Under the pieces are notes generated by a model that made no database searches, was not told the DNA's origin, and worked only from the letters and a program-made list of their open reading frames with translations. Below are positions 42,701 to 50,229 of a DNA stretch of 64,000 nt, piece by piece (position 1 is the stretch's first letter; every line of letters starts with the position of its first letter). The translations under genes and the position numbers were made by a program. Source of the DNA: Prinia subflava (Eukaryota; Chordata; Aves; Passeriformes; Cisticolidae); assembly GCF_021018805.1 (NCBI RefSeq), contig NC_086248.1, positions 59,897,485 to 59,961,484 of the forward strand, in the 5' to 3' direction.

Positions 42701-45605
42701 ATGGCCTACAGCTCAGAAGACTGGTTGATGAGAACACTGAGTATTGTGCTCCTGAACCGTACGAATACATAGTAGACCAGGAAAGTGTAACTCCTTTTAG
42801 ATAAAGTTTTGTGATGTCTGTAGCTGCAGTTGAGTTATCATCTACAAATGTGAGAAATTTAGATCTAAAATAAGATTTTAAAGCTGCTCTGGTACTTCAT
42901 TCTGTCATTCTGGTTCACAGTTCTGAGTGGCTAGGCACTGCAAACACTTTCTTCAATAAATGTTTGAAGATTTGAGTGAGGCTTTTAGTACAAAAGTAAA
43001 GTCAGCTTGTACTCCGGGGTGGGGTTTTGGTCTTTACTTAGTCCCACTCCCTGTGATGCTTACATGGTAACAAGGTTCTCTATTTAAAGGTGGCAAGCCT
43101 TGATGCAAAGAATATTGTGCTTGTTTCGCATGCTGTGTCTGGGGTTTGATGTTTGCATTTTCATAATTTGATGACTTCTGCTACTGTTCTTTTCTAACAG
43201 GTGTATGATGAAATAGAAATTTGTCCATTAAATGTTTATCATGTTCATCTTACAAAGACTGAAAACATAAGTGATTATGGTAAGCTCTCAGGAATTCTTT
43301 TTATTCTTCTCATTGCTTACTTTCTCTCTTCAGGACGTTTTTGTTTCTGAGAGCAGATAGAGCCATCCTTGACAGCTCAAAGTGTGAGTCTGCAGAGAAC
43401 CTGAGGCATTATAACAAAGACCTAAACTGATTGTTCTACACTAGCAAGTCATTTCTTATGTTTTGGTAGTGTCCACTTTCTAATTTCTCTACAGTGGCCA
43501 AATAATTGAAGCATGGTCTTCTCTGAAAAATGAACGTTCTTTGCCAGGATTAATATAAGTGCTCTCAGTCAGGCAATGGTCAAGGTCAGCCTTTTTTTTT
43601 TTTTTTTTTGTAGTGGGATCCTCAGTTGGCACAGTATCAAAAGTATACTTTGGAACTAGTTCTGACAGGCTTTTTGTCGATGGGATGTAGTAATGCCTAG
43701 GAATAATTACATACCTTGCGAGGATACCTTTGTAAGGCAGTTTTGTACTGTGCTTTAGCTGCAAGTCAATTTTAAATTATTATTGTCTGGCCTTTCTCAC
43801 TCATTAGTCTAGTACAGTTTGCTGCTTTATAGTTTGGGTTTCTAGTTTTTGGAGTTTTTTAATATATCTCTACGTCTGATGGACACTGCAGAACTCTTAC
43901 TGTAATGATGGGATGTGCTGTGTTCTGGAAATGTCATGGAGCTGAGGTAGAAAATACTTTTTTTTTGAAACTTATTTTTTTTTACAGCAGAGAAGGGCAT
44001 TTTCTGGGAGTTGAAAAGTCTTACTAATTTTAACATGCCTTACAATGACTGTGTAACTGTGTGGTAATTTCTGTATGCTCTATGGGTATGTTTTCATGAG
44101 AAGTATCTTCCTTCTCATGTAAAGTCTACTAAATACAGGAAATGAAAGGGAAATGTTTCCGAAAGTTTATTTGATTTAAATTTCTTTTACTTCAGGCTTT
44201 GCTGTCACAGCTCAAGTTGCTGAAAATGAGCATCTCACACATATCTTTGTAAGTGATGTTCTCCCTGATGGACTGGCATACAAGGAAGGTATTGTATCCT
44301 GTTTGTGTTTAAAACTACTTTTCATTCTTTTTCAAGGCCAAAAACTTGAAGGAGCTTTAGTAATGCTGTCTGAAATGTTTCTTGGCTTTTACTATTCACA
44401 GTTTTCTTTCCTGAAGACCATGGAAAGTATGTAATAATGGGAAAAGTAGTGTCCACAGAGTAACTGAATTATTCTTTCAGTGTAGTGGGGACAGTTCTTG
44501 TTCACCCTTGGAGACAAAGTCTGTGTTCAGCCATCCAGCTGAGTGCTTTTGCACAGAGGAACAAACTGGAGAAAGAGTTCATCTCACACTAGGGAACTTC
44601 ATGGGCTTGATCTGTTTCTATGACCCATTGTTTCCACTTTTGCTGGCAGAAGCCTTCCTCCCCAGAATAGTTTTCTGGATACATTTCTGTGAGCACTTTC
44701 CCACTGTGCTGCTCAGAGACTGTGCCTCTCTTCATCGGCACATGTGAGGATCACGTGGGTTCTGCTCTCTGAAAAATAGCCCAGAGAAATGGAGACAGAG
44801 ATATTAATTTGCTACCTGATAGTAATATCTACTTGGTTTTGCTGATTTAGAAAGACAGAACTTGCCACTGTTTAGATTTATATAAAAGCTGACAAAAAAT
44901 TCATCCTTAGTTGTTGCAGCTTTGCATGAATAATTTGATCTGCATGACTAGTGCCTTGTTCTTCACAGATGATGAAATATGTGTTATGGTGCTGTATAGT
45001 GATGGTATCTGGTTGTGAGAGGTGCCTCTATTCTAGTCTTCTTGAAAGCTGTGCTGCTCTCCACCCACCCAATTCTGTAGCATCTTTTAGCAAAACCAAC
45101 TTGATTGTTGTACTGTGGGTAGCACCTATCAAAGTAAGCAAGCACGAGGTCAATCTGTATAATTATGGCAGAAATAAAGCTCCCATTGGTTCTCATGGGC
45201 TTGTGGTAGAATTAGGTTATTTGAATTCAAACCAAAAAGATAAAAGGTGAGCCAGCACAAGCCTTGGGTTGTGACCCTTTGTATATTATATTACCTATTT
45301 TTCTTTCTTTCTTTCTTTCTTTCTTGGCTTTCACATGCTGCCAGGCCTCCGAGTAGGCAATGAAATCCTGAGCATAAATGGAGAGGCTGTGTGTGATCTC
45401 GATCTCAGGCAGATGGAGTTATTGTTTTCAGAGAGAAATGTAATGCTCACAGTGAGAACGAGCCAATGTGGGACCCAGCAACCCTTGTGTGTGTCCTGGT
45501 CAGATGGTGACATTTCCAGGGACCCAAAGAGTTTGTTGCCCCCCCCAAACCAGTCACAGCTCCTGGAGGAGTTTCTAGACAACTTCAAAAAGAACACAGC
45601 AAATG
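8550..45605 (+). CDS. TIAM2: TIAM2 (STEF), Rac1 guanine nucleotide exchange factor, 5' coding part (12 exons, 3' end outside window)
   Basis: This is the spliced coding region, join of 8550-9746, 15589-16024, 19923-20095, 21111-21335, 30724-30909, 31857-32003, 35447-35509, 39780-39944, 42676-42780, 43201-43279, 44196-44288 and 45345-45605. It gives 3,130 nt, or 1,043 codons plus one base. Frame is kept across every junction, and all introns are GT-AG except the one after 42780. TIAM2 activates Rac1 at membranes and acts in neurite growth and cell migration (family knowledge). Visible parts in order are a myristoylation-type start (MGNSES), a Ser-rich segment, a basic cluster near residues 372-399, an N-terminal PH domain (about 507-625), a coiled-coil/extension module (about 630-760), a Ras-binding domain (about 827-899) and a PDZ domain (900-1000). 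The DH-PH exchange domains lie beyond the window. The opening MGNSESQYSLQGSKNH and downstream segments fit TIAM2 better than TIAM1 from memory. Confidence 0.93.
9747..15588 (+). other. TIAM2 intron between coding exons 1 and 2
   Basis: A 5.8-kb GT-AG intron. It contains a possible degraded LINE on the minus strand near 12100-12500 and otherwise only short random frames. The exon 1 frame stays open 162 nt into it, without a conserved look. Confidence 0.85.
12100..12500 (-). repeat. Possible ancient CR1/L2-type LINE fragment (degraded)
   Basis: Read on the minus strand, the stretch around gatgtatcctggaattgag followed by tttgcctttctaat resembles the reverse-transcriptase-to-3' part of old CR1/L2 elements as I remember them. 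Divergence is very high and the limits are uncertain. Confidence 0.3.
15589..16024 (+). CDS. TIAM2: TIAM2 coding exon 2: pre-PH linker and first half of the N-terminal PH domain
   Basis: The acceptor is tttatgcacag/GAG and the donor is AAAG/gtaaaa at 16025. The exon holds 145 codons plus one base (residues 400-544) and leaves phase 1. The linker contains SQRSESTNA and a well kept helix-like stretch (LRQNIYENFMRELEMSR), followed by an acidic Ser/Thr-rich patch (TETSSETEDSSCESLSS). The N-terminal PH domain begins near residue 507 with GVVRKAGWLFFKPL, followed by the basic strand-loop RRKWKQYWVTLKG. The Trp and basic positions are those expected of a PH domain that binds phosphoinositides. In the family this PH domain, with the following CC-Ex module, is needed for membrane localisation. 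Confidence 0.95.
16025..19922 (+). other. TIAM2 intron between coding exons 2 and 3
   Basis: A 3.9-kb GT-AG intron. It contains a CR1 remnant at 19534-19655 on the minus strand, with no other recognised feature. Overlapping frames near 16558-16916 are CAG/GCT-rich noise. The intron ends with a T12 tract before the acceptor. Confidence 0.85.
19534..19655 (-). repeat. CR1 LINE 3' remnant
   Basis: In antisense orientation it shows gaagagacctttagtccagc, ctgccattggcagggacat, agattgctcaaaccccat and a diverged continuation. This is the pattern of the CR1 3' region of the prevalent avian families. Confidence 0.65.
19923..20095 (+). CDS. TIAM2: TIAM2 coding exon 3: middle of the N-terminal PH domain
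   Basis: The acceptor is ctgcaaaag/GTTG after a T12 tract, and the donor is TTTCAG/gtaaca at 20096. Two bases complete the Gly codon split from the previous exon, then 57 codons follow (residues 545-602), ending in phase 0. The sequence continues the PH fold with CTLLFYETYGRNSMEQ, ALFAEDSIVQSVPEHPKK and ENVFCLSNSFGDVYLFQ, which are beta strands and loops. Spacing from the previous exon is 3.9 kb. Confidence 0.95.
20096..21110 (+). other. TIAM2 intron between coding exons 3 and 4
   Basis: A 1.0-kb GT-AG intron splitting the N-terminal PH domain. It has a short CA-rich patch near 20175-20195 and nothing else that I recognise. Confidence 0.85.
21111..21335 (+). CDS. TIAM2: TIAM2 coding exon 4: PH C-terminal helix and coiled coil
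   Basis: The acceptor is gatttcacag/GCA and the donor is ATCAG/gtattt at 21336. It has exactly 75 codons (residues 603-677), phase 0 at both ends. It starts with the long C-terminal helix of the PH domain (TDLENWVTAIHSACASLFAKK, whose Trp is the invariant PH tryptophan) and passes into the charged helical CC segment (EDTVRLLKNQTKSLFQKI, then KMKKMAELQLSIV). In TIAM proteins this CC packs with the PH domain and binds scaffolds and regulators. A short hydrophobic open frame just downstream (21340-21603) is intronic. Confidence 0.95.
23952..23980 (+). repeat. Short (AAAC)n/(AAC)n simple repeat
   Basis: caaacaaacaaacaaacaac followed by AAC units; an ordinary intronic microsatellite. Confidence 0.9.
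24115..24134 (+). repeat. (ATA)n simple repeat
   Basis: Six to seven copies of ata in an intron. Confidence 0.9.
30724..30909 (+). CDS. TIAM2: TIAM2 coding exon 5: end of the coiled coil and the extension (Ex) region
   Basis: The acceptor is tatccaaacag/ATT and the donor is CTG/gtaagt, a perfect intronic consensus, at 30910. It has 62 codons (residues 678-739), phase 0 at both ends. The sequence has IQQWEQNLEKFNMDLFRMR (helical), then SSLQGGELPNPKSLLAAAS and RPSKLALGRLG, the conserved extension that follows the coiled coil in TIAM1 and TIAM2. The exon lies after the longest intron inside the coding part (9.4 kb). Confidence 0.95.
30910..31856 (+). other. TIAM2 intron between coding exons 5 and 6
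   Basis: A 947-bp GT-AG intron. A 196-codon frame is open on the minus strand through most of it (30978-31568) and matches nothing I know; it is probably chance. Confidence 0.85.
31857..32003 (+). CDS. TIAM2: TIAM2 coding exon 6: basic linker after the Ex region
   Basis: The acceptor is tttaaacag/ATC and the donor is ACTCAG/gtaggt at 32004. It has 49 codons (residues 740-788), phase 0 at both ends. The sequence is rich in Lys and Arg: CSRDEAALRKRTLSLSQRV, NKKGLFSSLKGLDTLARKGK and EKRPSITQ. It has RKRTLSLS and KRPS motifs that suit basophilic kinases. It links the PH-CC-Ex module to the Ras-binding domain. Confidence 0.94.
32004..35446 (+). other. TIAM2 intron between coding exons 6 and 7
   Basis: A 3.4-kb GT-AG intron with no repeat or gene that I recognise. 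It is AT-rich in its second half. Confidence 0.85.
35447..35509 (+). CDS. TIAM2: TIAM2 coding exon 7: 63-nt micro-linker exon
   Basis: The acceptor is ttttcaatag/GTG and the donor is GAG/gtatga at 35510. It has only 21 codons (residues 789-809, beginning VFDSAGGHGFAG), phase 0 at both ends. The start VFDS follows ...PSITQ as I recall in mammalian TIAM2, and the rest is Gly, Ser and Asn-rich linker. The size and symmetric phase mean it could be skipped without changing frame. Confidence 0.88.
35510..39776 (+). other. TIAM2 intron between coding exons 7 and 8
   Basis: A 4.3-kb intron with a CR1 remnant at 35817-35985 and A-rich runs near 37312 and 37622. It ends in the tandem acceptor described for coding exon 8. 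Confidence 0.85.
35817..35985 (-). repeat. CR1 LINE 3' remnant
   Basis: In antisense orientation it has cacagaatggcaaatcatag (tail), ggaagagacctttataggtt, gtccaaccccctgcaat and aactagatcaggctgctcag. It is a typical truncated CR1 3' end next to the micro-exon of TIAM2. Confidence 0.7.
39777..39944 (+). CDS. TIAM2: TIAM2 coding exon 8: start of the Ras-binding domain, with tandem NAGNAG acceptor
   Basis: The donor is CAAG/gtactt at 39945. The acceptor is ttatttccagcag/CAAGTC, with two AGs three bases apart, so the exon starts at 39777 (extra Gln) or 39780 (55 codons, residues 810-864). Both keep phase 0. After a short linker the sequence enters the Raf-like Ras-binding domain with ENAWETQTYVHFCDGQ and TLKPEHRVEDVLSLACK. 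In the family this domain binds active Ras and couples Ras to Rac activation. Confidence 0.93.
40993..41011 (+). repeat. Poly(A), 19 nt
   Basis: An uninterrupted A run in the intron before coding exon 9. No retroposed gene is recognised upstream of it. Confidence 0.9.
41242..41255 (+). promoter_or_regulatory. CTCF core-type binding motif
   Basis: CCACCAGGTGGCAG matches the core of the vertebrate CTCF motif (CCASYAGRKGGCR) at every position. It is in the intron before coding exon 9. Occupancy cannot be judged from sequence. Confidence 0.5.
42676..42780 (+). CDS. TIAM2: TIAM2 coding exon 9: second half of the Ras-binding domain, with non-GT donor
   Basis: The acceptor is tcttctttag/ATG. The exon encodes MKQLEPRHYGLQLRRLVDE to PYEYIVDQ, 35 codons (residues 865-899), phase 0 at both ends, and ends with CAG as expected by homology. 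The intron then begins gaaagt rather than gtaagt. Canonical alternatives are a GT at 42787 (gtaact), which would keep frame and add Glu-Ser to give an exon end of 42786, and a GT at 42772, which would keep frame and drop Val-Asp-Gln. A GT at 42785 would hit a stop codon in the next exon. The coding identity is sure, but the 3' boundary is not. Confidence 0.85.
42781..43200 (+). other. TIAM2 intron between coding exons 9 and 10, apparent GA-AG intron
   Basis: A 420-bp intron between the Ras-binding and PDZ exons. Its first six bases by homology are gaaagt, and the acceptor ttttctaacag is normal. If it were retained, the frame would run eight codons (ESVTPFR then stop). Confidence 0.75.
43201..43279 (+). 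CDS. TIAM2: TIAM2 coding exon 10: start of the PDZ domain
   Basis: The acceptor is tcttttctaacag/GTG and the donor is TATG/gtaagc at 43280. It has 26 codons plus one base (residues 900-925), leaving phase 1. The sequence VYDEIEICPLNVYHVHLTKT opens the PDZ domain and its first strands. The exon start coincides with the start of the PDZ unit. It follows the only non-GT intron of the gene, which is 420 bp. Confidence 0.94.
43280..44195 (+). other. TIAM2 intron between coding exons 10 and 11
   Basis: A 916-bp GT-AG intron in phase 1, with an uninterrupted T18 run at 43592-43609. Nothing else is recognised. Confidence 0.85.
43592..43609 (+). repeat. Poly(T), 18 nt
   Basis: An uninterrupted T run in the intron between coding exons 10 and 11. 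Confidence 0.9.
44196..44288 (+). CDS. TIAM2: TIAM2 coding exon 11: PDZ ligand-binding loop and strand
   Basis: The acceptor is ttttacttcag/GCT and the donor is GAAG/gtattg at 44289. It has 93 nt, phase 1 at both ends (residues 926-956 including the split Gly). With the preceding exon it forms SDYGFAVTAQV, the Gly-Phe carboxylate-binding loop and second strand of a PDZ domain, then HIFVSDVLPDGLAYKEG. PDZ domains of this family bind C termini of membrane adhesion proteins (known for TIAM1 with syndecan and CADM/Caspr-type partners). Confidence 0.94.
44289..45344 (+). other. TIAM2 intron between coding exons 11 and 12
   Basis: A 1.06-kb GT-AG intron in phase 1. Its 3' end is a (CTTT)n microsatellite that sits where the polypyrimidine tract should be. 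Confidence 0.85.
45298..45325 (+). repeat. (CTTT)n microsatellite forming the pyrimidine tract of the PDZ exon acceptor
   Basis: About six ttct-type units run without interruption, ending about 19 nt before the AG at 45343-45344. Its location makes it part of the splice signal. Confidence 0.9.
45345..45605 (+). CDS. TIAM2: TIAM2 coding exon 12: end of the PDZ domain and PDZ-DH linker
   Basis: The acceptor is acatgctgccag/GCC, about 19 nt after a (CTTT)n run, and the donor is AATG/gtaagt at 45606. It has 261 nt (residues 957-1043), phase 1 at both ends. The sequence GLRVGNEILSINGEAVCDLD is the classic PDZ segment with its conserved GNEI..NG core. The linker ends SLLPPPNQSQLLEEFLDNF then KKNTAN, which I recall in mammalian TIAM2 before the DFSNVPDIT segment. 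That next exon was not found before 64000, so DH and C-terminal PH lie downstream. Confidence 0.95.
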
Positions 45606-46804
45606 GTAAGTAATTGACAATAATTCTATTACTTTCACCTCACTTCAAATATCACTGTTTTTTAAAACTCAGTCATTATTAAAATTATGTACTTGCCTTA
45701 AAAACACAAGTACAAACTGTTTAAGTTCCATTTGTGCTCAATATCTGTCTGTTATTATTTTTTAAGGAACAGAAATTGAACAGAATATGATTATGTCTGC
45801 AGGGAAATGATAATATATCTGTTTGTCTGTACTATCCAGTGTTATCAAGTGTTCTCTTAACTGTTCTGTGTCATCCTGAGTATCTCCAACACATCCATTT
45901 CCCAGGCATCAGTGGTTGAAATGGTGTGATGGCTTTCAGAAGCAGAGTATTGTTCTGTGTTTGCCATGCTTTCTGTGTGGCAAAGTACCACATACATCAA
46001 GGGTATCTTCAATGCAATAGTCATCATCACCTCAGAAAGGAGACATTGAGCTCTGCTCCCATCCAGTGATATTGTGCTCCTGCTGGGTACACCAACCACG
46101 GTGTAGAATAAAGCCTAAGAGGAGACCTTTTGTGGGGATTGTTCTGCTTCTACCTGCTTATATTCCTTACTCAATGCAATACCACTGTTTTAAGCACTGG
46201 GTGGAGGATGTATCCTAACAGTGCTGTGTCAGGCTGAGATGCTGAAGGGTTGCCATGTGAGAAGCACCAGGCAAAGAAGGTGCCTATGTGGTAAGGAATG
46301 CTCCTGGATGGCATCACAACCCCAGCCCTAAGGAGGTGCCAGTGTCCACTGCTGGGGTGCCTGTTCAGCTGGAATAGGAGGTGGCACATAGAGGGGCTCT
46401 GCCACTATGGGTGGAGGTGAGCCGTGGACTCTCTTCCCTTCCCTTGTCTGATGGTACTTCACTAGAAATCCACATCTTGTGATACCAGAACACTTGTGAA
46501 CGTCTGTCTGAAATAGAAAGTACGTGGGGGTTTGCTCCCCTTTTTTCCCACGCCTTGACTTTTTTTCAAACAAGATAGAAGCAAATTTAATGAGCTCTTC
46601 AGTGTAAAAGGTGCAGTTTCGTCGCTCTGCCTCTGGAGGATGCTAGTAACATTCTGCAGGAAAGCTAGCCAGGATGCAGTGCTGTGTGAAGGGAGCAGCA
46701 AGAGATACAAAAAGAGATCGCTGACTTTTGCATATAATTGCGATGGCGAGTGTTTTCTGATTGGAATTTTTTTCGTAATTAAAAATGGGAGAAGAGAAAG
46801 AATC

Positions 46805-47480
46805 ACATAGGAGAAATTGTTAGAATGGATTTAATTATAAAGCAATTTTATTAGGTCATCTTTTGAAATTAAAAGAAATCCGAATACAAGATTTGTGATT
46901 CAGTAAGTAGCATCTCTCTCAGGGGCCTTATTTCAATTTAAAATGCCATTAAATTGAGTAGTGGCACATAAAAGTTAGTGTCATAAACCAAAAATTATGA
47001 TAGAGCTAATTAATTACATAATTATATCAGGGCTATCATCGAGCTTGTTGGCTTGATATCATAAGCCAGCATTACCTCGAGTATTCAGTGTAATAAATGT
47101 ATGTGTCCATTCACTAGATTCCTCATTCCTCGGGGATAAATTTGCAACCTGTGCAAATATTCCATTATAATAGGAAATTACTGTAGTATGTATTACACTT
47201 TAAGCACTAGTGGATAAAGGGACATAGTATATTTGCTTTTATGCTAAAAAGCAGTTAAGGAAGATTTATTTTATTCTGAAAGGGAACAAATAGTTCTAAA
47301 TTAAGCTTTGTGAGAAGAACTTTCATGTTAATTGAATTCAGTGCTTAGTGTCTGATCACCTGATCAGTTCAAATGGAAACAGAGGAAAATGGCATTACTT
47401 TGAATTAATAGGTAATCATAAAGGATTTAACTGTTCTGTGTCCTGTTGCTCAGGAATTGAATAAGATTTTAGATTAGTAG
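46805..47480. promoter_or_regulatory. Candidate conserved enhancer block (AT-rich, homeodomain-type sites)
   Basis: The block is rich in TAATTA-like sites (for example gctaattaattacataatta), ends just before the CR1 fragment, lacks repeats and microsatellites, and has the texture of vertebrate conserved noncoding elements. This is inference from composition only. Confidence 0.3.
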
Positions 47481-47554
47481 AGGGGATATTTAATGATCCG
47501 AGCAGGGATTTGGAGGCCAAGGACTCTTAAATTCATATCCAGTCTTTAGGAAAT

Positions 47555-48805
47555 TCACAGAATCATTAAGGTTGGAAAGACCTTAAAGGTCATCAAGTCC
47601 AACATTTGACCAAACTCCAACATATCAACCAAACCATAGCACTCAGTGCCACATCCAGTTGTTTCTTGAACACTTGTGGGGTTGGTGACTCGACCCCATC
47701 CACAGCGCGTTCCAATGCCTAACTGCCCTTCCAGTGGAGAAATACTTCCTGATATACAACTTGAACATTCCCTGGTGCAGCTTGAGGCCATTTCCTCTTG
47801 TCCTGTTACTTGTTCTCTGGGAGAAGAGGCCGACCCCCACCTGGCTACACCCTCCTTTCAGGGAGTTGTAGAGAACAACAAAGTTTCCTCTGGGCCTTTT
47901 TTTCTCCAGGCTAAATACTCCCAGCTCCCTCAGCCACTCCTCATAGGACTCTCTCTCCAGACCCTACTCCCCAGCTCTGTTGCCCTGGACTCGCTCCAGC
48001 CCCTCAATTCCTTCCTGCAGTGATGGGCCCAGAACCGATCACAGCACTCGAGGTGCAGCCTCAGCAGTGCCGAGTACAGGGGACAATCCCTGCCCTGCTC
48101 CTGCTGCCCACACCATTGCTGATCCAGGCCAGGATGCCATCGCCCTTCTTGGCCCCTGGGCACAGCTGGCTCATGTTCAGCTGCTGCTGACAGCACCCAC
48201 AGGTCCTTTTCTGCCAGGACACTTCCCAGCCACTCTTTCCCCAGCCTGTAGCACTGCCTGGGGCTGTTGTGACCCAAGAGCAGAACTTAGAACTTGGCCT
48301 TGTTGAACCTCACATCACTGGCCTCAGCCCATTGATCCAACCTGTCCAGATCCCTCTGGAGAGCCTTCCTACTCTCCAGCAGATGAACACTCCAACCCAA
48401 TTTGGTGTCACCTGCAGACTGATGGGTCATTTTATCCCCTTGTCCTGCTCATTGACGAATATATTAGACAGGACTGGCCCCAGCACTGAGCCCAGAGTAA
48501 CACTACCCATGACTGGCCTACAGCTGCCTTAACTCCACTCCCCACCACTCCCTGGGCCCAGCTTCCCAGCCATCTGCCCAGGGAAGAGTGCACTTGTCCA
48601 AGCCATGGGCTGGCAGTTCCTCCATGAGAATTCTGTGGGAGACAGTATCAAAGGCTTAAGTCCAGGTGGGCTATATCCAGAGCCTTTCCCTCATCCACTG
48701 GTTGGGTCACTTGGTCATAAAAGGAGATCAGGTTGTTCAAGCAGGAGATGTCTTTCCTAAATCCCTTCTGGCTGGGCCTGATGCCCTAGTTGTCCTGTTT
48801 AATAC
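47555..48805 (-). mobile_element. CR1 LINE, 5'-truncated, antisense to TIAM2 (3' region plus the end of the reverse transcriptase frame)
   Basis: It begins with the CR1 tail in reverse (cacagaatcattaaggttgg), then aggtcatcaagtccaac, gaggccatttcctcttgtcc, ggagaagaggccgaccccca, cactcctcataggactct and tggactcgctccagcccctc. Further right are cttggccttgttgaacctca, ccagatccctctggag, caggactggccccagcactg, ccaagccatgggctgg and cctttccctcatccactggt. This is the order of the avian CR1 3' region and the C-terminal reverse-transcriptase segment as I remember it. The frame is broken by many substitutions and small indels, so the copy cannot encode a working enzyme. The right limit is approximate. Confidence 0.9.
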
Positions 48806-49858
48806 TGTTCTGTCTACTTGGGTAGAGTTGAGTGAGTCACTCTTAAGGCCACAACTATCAAAAATAATTTCTAACATTTGCCTGTCCATATTGAGTCTAT
48901 TCTTCTGAAGTAGCACCTCTGAAAGTCAGTTAGTGGTGGAAAAGGGGACTTTTAAAAAAAATCAAGCTCAGTTTGGCTGAAGGTACATATTAGGAGTTAA
49001 AAATCTCAATGGTTCTGCTGTTGCCTCCCTGTTTTGAGAAATTTACCCTGTCTGTCTAGAGTGCTATGAGGATTAATGAGCTAAAATTAACTAAGTGCTT
49101 AGAAAATGGAAATTTTCAGCACTGAGTCACAGAGTAATGCCCTGCCTAGTGGTTGGTGATGACCACCATCCAAAAGCAAAACAGAATTTAAAATTGCTGG
49201 CTTCATATAACTTGGACAGTAATAGTTTGTCCACATTTGCTTACGGTTTTGTAACTGCTTGTCGTAACTCTGATAAATGCCTTTTCCTACATATTCTGCT
49301 GTGTTGAGTATATCCAATTATACCTCGTGGCAAACCTTGGCATCTTTTACTGTACAGAAGGGAAGTGATTGACTTTCTCCAAAGCCACTAATTCTGCCAC
49401 TCCTGAAAATTATTCCCAGGGAATTTTTGGTGAGAATGATTCATTTTCTCCAAGAGGTTGTTATACCCTTGTAGCTGTATTTTGGACCTGCTGTGGTTGT
49501 ATCATTTGATTTCCCACATGGCACCACTATGTTCCTGCTGCTTAGCTGCTTGGCGAGTAATAAGCTTATCCTGGAAAAGAAATAAGATGAAATACTTTTA
49601 AAAAATGCACTCATAAATGTGGAGCAACTAAATTGCTCTAAGCTCCAGTGCCAAGGAAATTAAAGAAATATTTATGTAGAATTAAAAAATGAGGAAATTG
49701 GACTGAAGTTCTTACAGCTGTGAAGCAAAAAGGAAAAAAAAAAAAAAGAGAAAAACGAAAAAAAGTCCTCATTTTAAGATGGCATGGATATTTGAGGAAT
49801 AAACAACACAGAAGGTACAAGAATTGAAAACTATATTTAGGGCAATACTGTGTGGGTT

Positions 49859-49884
49859 TATGGTATATCTATAGATATACCATA
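49859..49884. repeat. Perfect 26-bp palindrome
   Basis: The left arm is tatggtatatcta and the right arm is its exact reverse complement, with no spacer. The first ten bases overlapping the left arm (tttatggtat) recur directly after the palindrome at 49885-49894. Confidence 0.9.
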
Positions 49885-50229
49885 TTTATGGTATGAGGCA
49901 GGAGGTAGGATCATTAGTAGGTGTGAAAATCTATTGCAGAATGTTAGTTACTGCCAGAGTTGGGCAGTTTTTCTTTTTCCTCAGCAAGTGTGGTTTTGCC
50001 AAAAAAAGCTGTTGTTTTTAGTTAGCTGAAACTGTTGAAATCAACCCTAGTTTGTAAATAGAACTCTGTGATTAAAAAGAAAAAAAAAAAAGGTGGGGGA
50101 TGGCAGGTTGGAAATGCTTTAACAAACAAGTTTGCATGATGAAACGCTTTCGTCTCTTAAGGTTAGAAAGTTAGAAAGTTAAATGGGAAAGAAACCACTT
50201 AAAAAAAAAGGCAAGAAGAAAATTAAAAA

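Noticed and set aside
47643..48532. Several overlapping frames of 65-115 codons on both strands
   Set aside because: All fall in the CR1 fragment and are decayed or antisense LINE sequence.
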